A DNA stretch of 7,794 nt from Alcaligenaceae bacterium (GTDB taxonomy: Bacteria; Pseudomonadota; Gammaproteobacteria; Burkholderiales; Burkholderiaceae), in contig CANBUF010000073.1 of assembly GCA_947372575.1 (NCBI GenBank), positions 1 to 7,794 on the forward strand, read 5' to 3'. Position numbers and translations under genes: made by a program. The first letter of the stretch is position 1, and each line of letters begins with the position of its first letter. The notes beneath the pieces were generated by a model. That model was not told the DNA's origin. It searched no databases and was given only the letters and a program-made list of their open reading frames with translations. Below, in pieces: positions 1 to 5,872 of this stretch.

Positions 1-39
1 GCACATCATCTCAACCGCTCCCGCGTAGTATGCGGAGAT

Positions 40-850
40 TACACCTATATCTGACAGGGTCAGGACTGGCCAAACTGGTCTTATGATCTGAATTTGCTAA
101 TGAAACCCTTGACTGAAGTCAGTCGCGCACAAGGCTTGCTGCACGGACGACTGGCAGACGTCGGTATGACATTGCGAGCGCAGGCAAGTCTGGCAACACT
201 CACCCAGGACGTCATCAAAACCAGCGAGATCGAGGGTGAGCAACTTGATCCTGCCTCTGTGCGTTCTTCCGTCGCGCGGCATCTTGGCGTGGACATCGGC
301 GCCCTCGCTCCAGTTGACCGCCATGTTGAAGGCGTGGTGGAGATGGTTTGTCACCATCCATCCTTTTCATGACGGTAACGGGCGCATTGCACGCGCGATC
401 GGAGATCTGTTATTGGCACGCGCTGACGTCAGCCCCCAACGGTTTTATAGCCTGTCCGCACAAATTCAGCGCATGCGAAGTCAATACTACGACATACTAG
501 AACATACACAAATAACGTCACTCAACGTCACGTCCTGGCTACTATGGTTTCTCAAAAACCTCAGCCTTGCAATCGATATTGCACACCAGACGCTAGATAC
601 TGTACTGGCTAAAACAAGATTCTGGAATCATTGGTCGAGTACCGCTTTGAATGCGCGCCAAGTAAAACTGCTCAATCGTTTGCTAGATGGCTTTGAGGGA
701 AAACTTAACAGCAGCAAATGGGCAGCGATTGCAAAATGCTCACCTGATACAGCACTGCGCGACATCAGTGAAATGCTCGCGCTTGGAGTATTACAAAAAT
801 CTGAAGCAGGTGGTCGAAGTACAAGCTATGAAATTGCCGACTACGACTAA
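40..850 (+). pseudogene. Fic-family AMPylase with DUF4172-type N-terminus, disrupted (nonsense codon plus deletion/frameshift)
   Basis: Fic proteins transfer AMP or related groups to target proteins. The frame at 55-345 encodes a DUF4172-like N-terminus: a DWPNWSYDLN-type opening at 64-93, the class II-style inhibitory motif TSEIEG at 220-237, then DRHVEGVVEM ending near 345. The frame then changes. From 344 the next frame reads WFVTIHPFHDGNGRIAR (catalytic HPFxxGNGR, His codon 359-361) and continues through a C-terminal winged-helix-like region (about 650-840) to TAA at 848-850. In intact relatives (from memory, about 370 residues) roughly 80-100 residues lie between VVEM and WFVTIHPF, including the flap; here they are missing. 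A second lesion is TGA at 52-54, where relatives carry Trp in a TYIWQ-type start, and no ATG is seen at the expected start. Short open stretches from TTG 94 or ATG 100 to 372, and from 236 to 850, could yield fragments only. I infer a non-functional remnant. Confidence 0.88.
220..237 (+). other. Fic inhibitory-helix motif (S/T)xxxE(G/N) inside the pseudogene
   Basis: The codons read T-S-E-I-E-G, matching the inhibitory motif that precedes the Fic core in class II Fic proteins, where the Glu blocks productive ATP binding. It is upstream of and in a different frame from the catalytic motif at 359-394, so autoinhibition in cis is no longer possible from this allele. The motif match is direct; its role is family knowledge. 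Confidence 0.7.
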
Positions 851-858
851 AAGCAATC

Positions 859-887
859 CAGCTTCAGTAAACTCAGCTTCATAAACT
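859..887. repeat. Imperfect tandem duplication, 15 + 14 bp
   Basis: CAGCTTCAGTAAACT at 859-873 is followed directly by CAGCTTCATAAACT at 874-887; the copies differ by one missing G. The repeat fills the gap between the Fic remnant's stop and the stop of the YdcZ-type gene, and its last base enters that gene's TAA. It looks like a replication-slippage duplication; no function is evident. Confidence 0.75.
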
Positions 888-1348
888 TAACTGCTTTTTG
901 CATTTGCCAGCTGTGTAATAAACAAGCCGGTCAACAGAATCAGGATCCCTGCTCCGCGCACCATATTGACAGGTCTGGCCGTCGCACCAAACAGACCAAA
1001 ATGATCTATGACTATTGAACCGATTATCTGGGACGCCACCGCAAACATGATGAAGTTCGCCACGCCAAAGCGTGGAGCAAGAAAGGTCGCACTGATCACG
1101 TAAAAGGCCACGATCACGCCACCTAGATAATTCAACGGCTCTGAATGCACCAGGCGTGTGACATCAGGCAGCGACTGGGTAAAGAGTAACGCACACAACA
1201 CGACAAAAAGCAGCCCGACGCAAAAAAGAATCACGGGTGCGTGCATCGGCTCACCAAGATGGCGACCGAGCTTGGCATTGAGCAATCCCATAACCGGAAT
1301 CATCGCCCCTGCCATGAGCGCCCACACTGCGTATTTCAAAGAAAACAT
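887..1348 (-). CDS. DMT-superfamily membrane protein, YdcZ/DUF606 family
   Basis: A 153-residue, very hydrophobic inner-membrane protein with about five predicted membrane segments (residues roughly 4-23, 36-57, 72-91, 96-115 and 131-148). It carries the conserved features I associate with the YdcZ (DUF606) branch of the drug/metabolite transporter superfamily: N24-A25 after helix 1, a PxxAPVILF stretch at the start of helix 2, LGG at 75-77, FGVANF at 94-99, SQ at 106-107, IDHFG at 114-118 and a final RGAGxxxxxxG. Length is normal for the family (about 150). These are half-size transporters that probably dimerise; the substrate cannot be told. The start is ATG at 1348, with AAAAGG 8 nt upstream. 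The in-frame TTG two codons earlier (1354) sits only 2-3 nt from that AAAAGG and is less likely. The gene lies 89 nt downstream of ettA on the same strand, with a dyad between them, so it may have its own control or be read through from ettA. Confidence 0.87.
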   Translation of the reverse strand: MFSLKYAVWALMAGAMIPVMGLLNAKLGRHLGEPMHAPVILFCVGLLFVVLCALLFTQSLPDVTRLVHSEPLNYLGGVIVAFYVISATFLAPRFGVANFIMFAVASQIIGSIVIDHFGLFGATARPVNMVRGAGILILLTGLFITQLANAKSS

Positions 1349-1356
1349 CTTCAATA

Positions 1357-1362
1357 CCTTTT
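1357..1362 (-). promoter_or_regulatory. Ribosome binding site deciding the YdcZ-type start
   Basis: On the minus strand AAAAGG is followed by an 8-nt spacer (TATTGAAG) and then ATG at 1348. The alternative TTG at 1354 would leave a spacer of only 2 nt, so ATG 1348 is preferred. Confidence 0.6.
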
Positions 1363-1373
1363 AGCGGGATTGG

Positions 1374-1403
1374 ACTGATCGATTCCTATCGTAATCGATC
1401 AGT
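1374..1403. promoter_or_regulatory. Perfect 11-bp inverted repeat, candidate operator or mRNA hairpin
   Basis: ACTGATCGATT at 1374-1384 and its exact reverse complement AATCGATCAGT at 1393-1403 flank an 8-bp spacer. It lies between the ettA stop and the YdcZ-type start, 26 bp from the latter. There is no T-run on either side on either strand, so it is not a standard intrinsic terminator. The arms and spacing fit a dimeric-repressor operator or an mRNA hairpin; no regulator gene is in the window. I found no convincing -35/-10 pair around it. Confidence 0.6.
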
Positions 1404-1437
1404 GCTTCAAACAGCCAACACAACCGTATCAATAAAA

Positions 1438-3111
1438 TTAACGCAGTGCTTTATAACGAATACGCTTAGGCGCAGCACCTGCTTCGCCTAAGCGGCGTTT
1501 TTTGTCGGCTTCGTATTCCTGATAGTTCCCATCAAAGAACACAACTTGTGAATCGCCTTCAAACGCCAGGATATGGGTTGCAATCCGATCCAGGAACCAG
1601 CGATCATGGCTGATGACCATAATCGAGCCTGCGAATTCAAGCAAGGCGTCTTCGAGCGCACGCAAGGTCTCGACGTCCAGATCGTTGGAAGGTTCATCGA
1701 GGAGCAAGACGTTACCGCCCGAGATGAGGGTCTTGGCCAGATGCAGACGACCACGCTCACCGCCCGAGAGTTGACCAACGGTCTTACCCTGATCGGCACC
1801 TTTGAAGTTAAAGCGCCCGAGATAAGCACGTGCTGGCATTTCAAACCTGCCGACCGTCAGAATATCCGCCCCATCAGCAATAGTATCGAATACAGTTTTT
1901 GCATCAGGCAAGGCATCGCGCGATTGATCAACAAAGGCGATCTTGACGGTCTGGCCAATATCAACCTGACCACTGTCAGGCGTTTCTTTGCCAGCAATCA
2001 TTTTAAAGAGGGTTGATTTACCCGCACCGTTGGGACCGATAATCCCGACAATCGCGCCCGGTGGCACACGAAAGCTCAGGTGATCAATCAGAATCCGATC
2101 ACCAAATGCTTTGCTGACATCGTTGAATTCAATGACTTCATTACCCAGACGCTCGGCCACAGGAATGAAAATCTCCGAGGTTTCGTTGCGCTTCTGGTAT
2201 TCCTGCGATGACAGCTCTTCGAACCGGGTCATCCGGGCCTTAGCCTTGGCTTGACGTCCCTTGGCATTCTGGCGAACCCACTCAAGTTCTTTCTTGATGG
2301 TTTTCTGGCGTGCAGACTCGGTGGCCTCTTCTTGTTGCAGGCGTGCATCTTTTTGCTCAAGCCAGGAGCTGTAATTACCTTTCCAGGGAATACCATGTCC
2401 GCGGTCAAGCTCCAGAATCCACTCAGCCACGTTATCCAGGAAGTAACGATCGTGGGTCACTGCCACCACGGTACCGGAAAATTTTGAGAGGAATTGCTCC
2501 AGCCAGTCGACGCTTTCGGCATCCAGGTGGTTGGTCGGCTCATCGAGCAACAACATGTCGGGTTTGGACAACAGCAGACGGCACAAGGCCACCCGGCGCT
2601 TTTCACCACCGGACAGCTTACCGACGTTGGCATCCCAGGGTGGTAAACGCAACGCATCGGCTGCGATTTCCATCTGGGTTTCGATATCGTCCGAGCCACT
2701 GGAGGCTGCCGCAGAGATAATGGCTTCGAGGTCTGCCTGCTCGGCCGCAAGCTTGTCAAAGTCGGCATCCGGTTCTGCATAAGCGCTATAGACTTCGTCC
2801 AGACGCTTGCGAGCAGCCACAACAGGTCCCAGACCTTCTTCGACCGCTTCGCGCACGGTTTGCTCGGGATTGAGTCGGGGCTCCTGCTCCAGATAGCCAA
2901 TATTCAGACCAGGCATTGGGGTGGCTTCTCCCTCGATTTCCTTGTCGAGCCCTGCCATGATCTTGAGCAGAGTCGATTTACCTGAGCCGTTGGTACCGAG
3001 CACGCCGATTTTGGCACCCGGAAAAAAAGACAGTGAAATGTCGCGCAAAATCTGGCGCTTGGGAGGCACCACTTTGCCCACGCGATGCATGGTGAATACG
3101 TATTGAGCCAT
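1438..3111 (-). CDS. ettA: Energy-dependent translational throttle protein EttA (ABC-F ATPase)
   Basis: A soluble ABC-F protein of 557 residues, the usual EttA size (about 555). Known EttA binds the ribosomal E site and gates the first steps of elongation according to the ATP/ADP ratio. It has two ABC domains and no membrane segments. Domain 1: Walker A GTNGSGKST (39-47), arm insertion about 95-140, signature LSGGE (166-170), Walker B ending DEPTNHLD with catalytic E191, switch His H220. A basic, helical PtIM linker of about 245-320 (QNAKGRQAKAKARMTRFEEL region) follows, diagnostic of ABC-F. Domain 2: Walker A GPNGAGKST (359-367), LSGGE (448-452), DEPSNDLD with E473, H502. Both sites look catalytically complete. 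The long arm and closing RIRYKALR tail fit EttA rather than Uup or YheS. ATG at 3111 gives MAQYVF, the normal EttA start, with a modest GGA 4 nt upstream. It is transcribed away from the acidic-protein gene and has a candidate -10 (TACAAT) 36 bp upstream. Confidence 0.97.
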   Translation of the reverse strand: MAQYVFTMHRVGKVVPPKRQILRDISLSFFPGAKIGVLGTNGSGKSTLLKIMAGLDKEIEGEATPMPGLNIGYLEQEPRLNPEQTVREAVEEGLGPVVAARKRLDEVYSAYAEPDADFDKLAAEQADLEAIISAAASSGSDDIETQMEIAADALRLPPWDANVGKLSGGEKRRVALCRLLLSKPDMLLLDEPTNHLDAESVDWLEQFLSKFSGTVVAVTHDRYFLDNVAEWILELDRGHGIPWKGNYSSWLEQKDARLQQEEATESARQKTIKKELEWVRQNAKGRQAKAKARMTRFEELSSQEYQKRNETSEIFIPVAERLGNEVIEFNDVSKAFGDRILIDHLSFRVPPGAIVGIIGPNGAGKSTLFKMIAGKETPDSGQVDIGQTVKIAFVDQSRDALPDAKTVFDTIADGADILTVGRFEMPARAYLGRFNFKGADQGKTVGQLSGGERGRLHLAKTLISGGNVLLLDEPSNDLDVETLRALEDALLEFAGSIMVISHDRWFLDRIATHILAFEGDSQVVFFDGNYQEYEADKKRRLGEAGAAPKRIRYKALR

Positions 3112-3146
3112 TGGATCCGTCGCTAATCTTTGAAAAACAATGCCAT

Positions 3147-3175
3147 ATTGTAGGGCTTGTGCGAGGTGATATCGG
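3147..3175 (-). promoter_or_regulatory. Candidate sigma-70-type promoter for ettA
   Basis: On the minus strand TACAAT (3152 to 3147) matches five of six -10 consensus bases. Seventeen bases upstream is CCGATA (3175 to 3170), only a three-of-six -35. The implied 5' leader is about 30 nt. The -10 is good and the -35 weak; this is read by eye only. Confidence 0.45.
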
Positions 3176-3201
3176 CACCTGCTCGCCTCGGCGGCTATGA
3201 T
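3172..3201 (+). promoter_or_regulatory. Candidate promoter for the acidic-protein gene
   Basis: TATGAT at 3196-3201 (five of six for a -10) lies 18 bp after TCGGCA at 3172-3177 (four of six for a -35). The leader would be about 39 nt. Its -35 overlaps the candidate ettA -35 on the other strand, so the two promoters would be back to back. Evidence is by eye only. Confidence 0.35.
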
Positions 3202-3246
3202 GTAGGGTCAATACACGCCTGTTTATGCCTTTTAAGTTGATGCGCC

Positions 3247-3765
3247 ATGACCACACCTGACACCGCCCTGCGATTTACTGAACAAGAACTTGCCATGCTT
3301 GGCAAAACAGCTGACGGCTTAAGCGCCTACATGGGCAAACCTGTCCTGGCGGAAGTCGGCATGGACGATGACGCAGAATGGGTCATCTTTGCACTCCCCA
3401 TTGGCACCGACGAAAAGCCAGACGAAGAAGCCATGCATGTCCAGATGGGGGGCCCCGGTGCAAAATTTGTCGGTAACCGTGGTGGACTGGATCTGGATCA
3501 TGAATCCTATGACTGTCAATACATGTGGGCAATCCAGATCACCGAAGATCCCGAGGCCCGTTTTGTCAGACTGGACGAAAATGGCGAAGAATTCGACTTT
3601 TCGAATGAGCTTTCAGAGTTGCTGCCTTTTGAGCTGAGCGACGAGGAACTCCCCGACCCGGATCTCGAAATGCTCGAAGATCTCGGCGAGGATGACACCG
3701 ACGAGGATGACCTGCCCGATCTGGACGAAGACCAGGATATGCGTCCCAAAGGCCCCCTGCACTAA
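3247..3765 (+). CDS. Uncharacterised protein with a highly acidic C-terminal tail
   Basis: A 172-residue protein I cannot assign to a named family; it resembles conserved hypothetical proteins in Burkholderiales. It has no signal peptide or membrane segment, so it should be cytoplasmic. Residues about 1-118 look like a folded domain with alternating beta-type segments (AEWVIFALPIG at 43-53, HVQMGGPGAKFVGN at 64-77, QYMWAIQIT at 91-99). Residues 131-164 form a low-complexity acidic tail with 20 Asp/Glu in 34 positions, ending in a short MRPKGPLH. Codon use and coding strength look normal: frame open throughout with a clear ATG. The start is ATG 3247; upstream Shine-Dalgarno matching is weak. 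It is divergent from ettA across 135 bp and convergent with the dppF-like gene. Acidic tails of this kind occur in nucleic-acid mimics, chaperone-like and ribosome- or RNA-polymerase-associated proteins, but nothing here tells which. It is probably a real gene of unknown function. Confidence 0.82.
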   Translation: MTTPDTALRFTEQELAMLGKTADGLSAYMGKPVLAEVGMDDDAEWVIFALPIGTDEKPDEEAMHVQMGGPGAKFVGNRGGLDLDHESYDCQYMWAIQITEDPEARFVRLDENGEEFDFSNELSELLPFELSDEELPDPDLEMLEDLGEDDTDEDDLPDLDEDQDMRPKGPLH

Positions 3766-3783
3766 GTTTTTGAGGGGATTCCA

Positions 3784-3854
3784 GCGCGATGTGAGTTTTT
3801 GGGAAGAGGCCCGCACGATGTTTGGCCCATAGCTCTCCAAGCACATCATTGCGC
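3784..3854. repeat. Imperfect nested inverted repeat between convergent genes, possible terminator region
   Basis: Five short blocks pair in order around a loop at 3812-3823: GCGC (3784/3851), GATGTG with CACATC (3788/3842), TTGG with CCAA (3799/3837), AGAG with CTCT (3805/3833) and GCC with GGC (3809/3824). Bulges of up to 6 nt interrupt the stem. There is no clean T-run after it on either strand. It could help end transcription of the converging acidic-protein and transporter genes, but it may be chance. No canonical intrinsic terminator is visible in 3766-3880. Confidence 0.3.
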
Positions 3855-3880
3855 ATCAGACTCGCTTTGCACCCTTTACG

Positions 3881-4891
3881 CTATCGCACGCTAGCCATCG
3901 GCCAGCCTTGCTCCACTCCGTGACAGGTCACCTGGGTCTCACCACGCGAAATCGTCAGTGGTGCGTCGGTGCGACAGACCTCACGCGCAAACGGGCATCT
4001 AGGGTGAAAGGTGCACCCTGAAGGTGGACTTAAGGGATTAGGCACCTCACCTGCTACGGGTGTACGGCGCGCACCATCACCCGACATATCAGGAATTGCA
4101 GACAAGAGCATTCGTGTGTAAGGGTGCTGCGGATTGGCAAACAAGTCATCCCGACTCGCAATCTCGACAATACGCCCGAGATACATCACACCGACACGAT
4201 CCGCTACATGATGCACGACCGCCAGATTATGTGAAATAAACAAGTAGGTCAGACCCAGCCTGTGTTGCAGGTCTTTCATGATGTTGAGCACCTGAGCCTG
4301 CACAGAAACATCGAGCGCAGAGGTGGGTTCATCACACACCAGAAATTCTGGATTAACTGCCAGGGCACGGGCAATCGAAATTCGCTGACGCTGTCCACCT
4401 GAAAACTGATGCGGGTAACGATTCTGATCACTAGGATGCAAGCCGACCTGGGTCAGCAACGCATCCACACGCTCGACACGCTGCGCAGCATTAAGACTGG
4501 TATGCGCAAGCATCGGCTCGGCAATGATGCGACCCACTCGCCAGCGTGGATTCAGACTCGCAAACGGATCCTGAAAAATCATTTGTAAACGCTTGCGCAA
4601 CGACAGTCCGTTCGGGCCGTCCATGTCAGAGAGCGGCTGGCCATCAAACGTAATCGAACCACTCGTCAACGGATATAAGCCTACGAGTAGGCGGGCAATC
4701 GTGGACTTACCACAACCAGACTCGCCCACGAGTGCAAGCGTCTCGCCTTTACGAATACTGAACGAGACACCATCGACTGCGCGTAATTGGGTGCGAGGTT
4801 TGCGTGCGAGTACGCGTTCGAGCCAGGGGGCTGATACATCAAACCAGCGCGCGGCATCTTTGACCTCGACTAAAGGGTGTTCAATCATCAT
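3881..4891 (-). CDS. dppF: Peptide/nickel-type ABC importer, second ATP-binding subunit (DppF/OppF-like)
   Basis: One of two cytoplasmic ATPases of a Dpp/Opp-type importer, energising peptide (or related solute) uptake; 336 residues, near the usual 330. An N-terminal stretch with DVSAPWLERVLARKPR (about 18-33) sits before the core, as in many proteobacterial DppF-type subunits. Core motifs: Walker A GESGCGKST (56-64), Q-loop Q107 in FQDP, signature FSGGQRQR (163-170), Walker B with DEPTSALD (E188 catalytic), switch H221. The C-terminal oligopeptide-type extension has HPY (256-258) and four Cys (293, 299, 306, 323). The start is taken as ATG 4891, whose ATGA overlaps the TGA of the preceding ATPase gene; AGGAG lies 5 nt upstream. 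An adjacent in-frame ATG (4888) is possible. The open frame extends back to 4921 but that would run inside the neighbour and lacks a good site. The substrate is not determined; the symbol is by similarity of order and type. Confidence 0.9.
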   Translation of the reverse strand: MMIEHPLVEVKDAARWFDVSAPWLERVLARKPRTQLRAVDGVSFSIRKGETLALVGESGCGKSTIARLLVGLYPLTSGSITFDGQPLSDMDGPNGLSLRKRLQMIFQDPFASLNPRWRVGRIIAEPMLAHTSLNAAQRVERVDALLTQVGLHPSDQNRYPHQFSGGQRQRISIARALAVNPEFLVCDEPTSALDVSVQAQVLNIMKDLQHRLGLTYLFISHNLAVVHHVADRVGVMYLGRIVEIASRDDLFANPQHPYTRMLLSAIPDMSGDGARRTPVAGEVPNPLSPPSGCTFHPRCPFAREVCRTDAPLTISRGETQVTCHGVEQGWPMASVR

Positions 4892-5862
4892 GCGCGCTCC
4901 TGTTCTGCGTGTAACCAGCAAGCGGTGCGTGAGGTCCCGACCTGGAGCAATTCAGGTCGTTGCGTTTGACATCTTGGCATGACGCGCGGACATCGGGGAT
5001 TGAAAGCACACCCCTCTGGAATCGCATTTAAGCGCGGCATACTGCCATCGATCTGCACGAGCTGTTCGACGTGCTGGTGCACAGAGGGGATCGATCCCAT
5101 CAGGCCTACCGTATAAGGATGGTAAGGAGAATGAATCACATCGCGCACATTACCAATCTCGGCGACACGCCCGGCATACATGACAACGACACGGTCAGCC
5201 GTCTCGGCAATCACACCCATATCGTGTGTAATCAACATCACAGCTGTACCTTGTTCCCGGCAAAGTTTTTTAAGTAAATCAATGATCTGCGCCTGAATCG
5301 ATACATCGAGTGCCGTTGTGGGCTCATCCGCTACGATCAGCTTGGGTTCAGCAGCCAGCGCAAGCGCAATGACCACACGCTGGCGCATCCCGCCTGAAAA
5401 CTGATGGGGATAATGATCGATTCGTTCGCGTGCAGCTGGTATTCCCGTCGCCTCCAGCAACTCAATGGCCCGTGTGCGTGCCTGCGACCAGGACATCGGC
5501 AAATGGGTGACGATCGTTTCGGTCAGCTGGTGGCCCACGGTATAAAGCGGATTAAGTGAAGTCAGTGGATCCTGAAAGATTGCGCCGATTTCACGCCCCC
5601 GAATCGGACGCATCTGATCCTCAGATAATTGATCAATCCTGCGTCCAGCCAGCAAAATTTCACCGCCTGAAATACGCCCTGGGGGTTCAAGCAGGCCAAT
5701 GATCGCGGCACCCGTCAGTGATTTACCAGCCCCAGACTCTCCAACCACGCCAAGCACTTCGCCAGCAGCGATCGAAAACGATACATTGTTCAGAGCCTTG
5801 AGCGTGCCGTGACGTGTTGGAAACTCAACGCTGAGATCACGTAATTCAAGAATAGTTGACAT
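4888..5862 (-). CDS. dppD: Peptide/nickel-type ABC importer, first ATP-binding subunit (DppD/OppD-like)
   Basis: The partner ATPase of the importer, 324 residues (E. coli DppD is about 327). Motifs: Walker A GESGAGKS (41-48), Q-loop Q97 in FQDPLTSLNP, signature FSGGMRQR (155-162), Walker B LIVADEPTTALD (175-186) with catalytic E180, and switch H213 in THDMGV. The Met in the signature (SGGM) is common in DppD/OppD subunits and separates this one from its DppF-like partner with SGGQ. The C-terminal extension carries HPY (248-250) and Cys 285, 291, 298 and 315. An OppD structure is reported, as I recall, to bind a 4Fe-4S cluster in this region, so a cluster is possible. Start ATG 5862 has GAGGG 5 nt upstream; that site overlaps the TGA of the permease gene before it, 8 nt away. 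Its own TGA overlaps the next start by 4 nt (ATGA). Confidence 0.93.
   Translation of the reverse strand: MSTILELRDLSVEFPTRHGTLKALNNVSFSIAAGEVLGVVGESGAGKSLTGAAIIGLLEPPGRISGGEILLAGRRIDQLSEDQMRPIRGREIGAIFQDPLTSLNPLYTVGHQLTETIVTHLPMSWSQARTRAIELLEATGIPAARERIDHYPHQFSGGMRQRVVIALALAAEPKLIVADEPTTALDVSIQAQIIDLLKKLCREQGTAVMLITHDMGVIAETADRVVVMYAGRVAEIGNVRDVIHSPYHPYTVGLMGSIPSVHQHVEQLVQIDGSMPRLNAIPEGCAFNPRCPRVMPRCQTQRPELLQVGTSRTACWLHAEQERA
4897..4901 (-). promoter_or_regulatory. Ribosome binding site for the dppF-like start
   Basis: AGGAG on the minus strand lies inside the end of the dppD-like gene, 5 nt before ATG 4891 and 8 nt before ATG 4888. It supports a start in the ATGATG pair rather than the upstream codon at 4921, and suggests translational coupling. 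Confidence 0.65.
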
Positions 5863-5867
5863 GCTTA

Positions 5868-5872
5868 CCCTC
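5868..5872 (-). promoter_or_regulatory. Ribosome binding site for the dppD-like gene, overlapping the dppC-like stop
   Basis: On the minus strand TGAGGGTAAGC precedes ATG 5862. The GAGGG core shares bases with the upstream TGA stop, so a terminating ribosome sits on the next initiation site. This fits coupled translation. Confidence 0.6.

Noticed and set aside
1..39. A possible gene or RNA element at the left edge
   Set aside because: Nothing recognisable: no start leading into the Fic frame, no hairpin or promoter I could support.
849..898. AAAAGCA at 849-855 and TGCTTTT at 892-898 as a bidirectional terminator between convergent genes
   Set aside because: The stem is only 7 bp, A/T-rich, with a 36-nt loop, and it extends into the coding end of the membrane-protein gene; too weak to call.
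2310..2900. Long open frames on both strands inside ettA (2310-2720 plus, 2457-2900 minus)
   Set aside because: They overlap the clearly conserved EttA frame, have low-complexity Arg/Pro/Ser-rich translations and match no family I know.
3516..3856. Minus-strand open frames opposite the acidic-protein gene, one serine-rich
   Set aside because: The serine run is the antisense of the Asp/Glu codons (GA-rich) of the acidic tail. There is no supporting ribosome site and no family resemblance.
4891..4921. N-terminal extension of the dppF-like protein from 4921
   Set aside because: It would lie wholly within the dppD-like gene and lacks a ribosome site, while ATG 4891 has AGGAG at 5 nt and the usual ATGA overlap.
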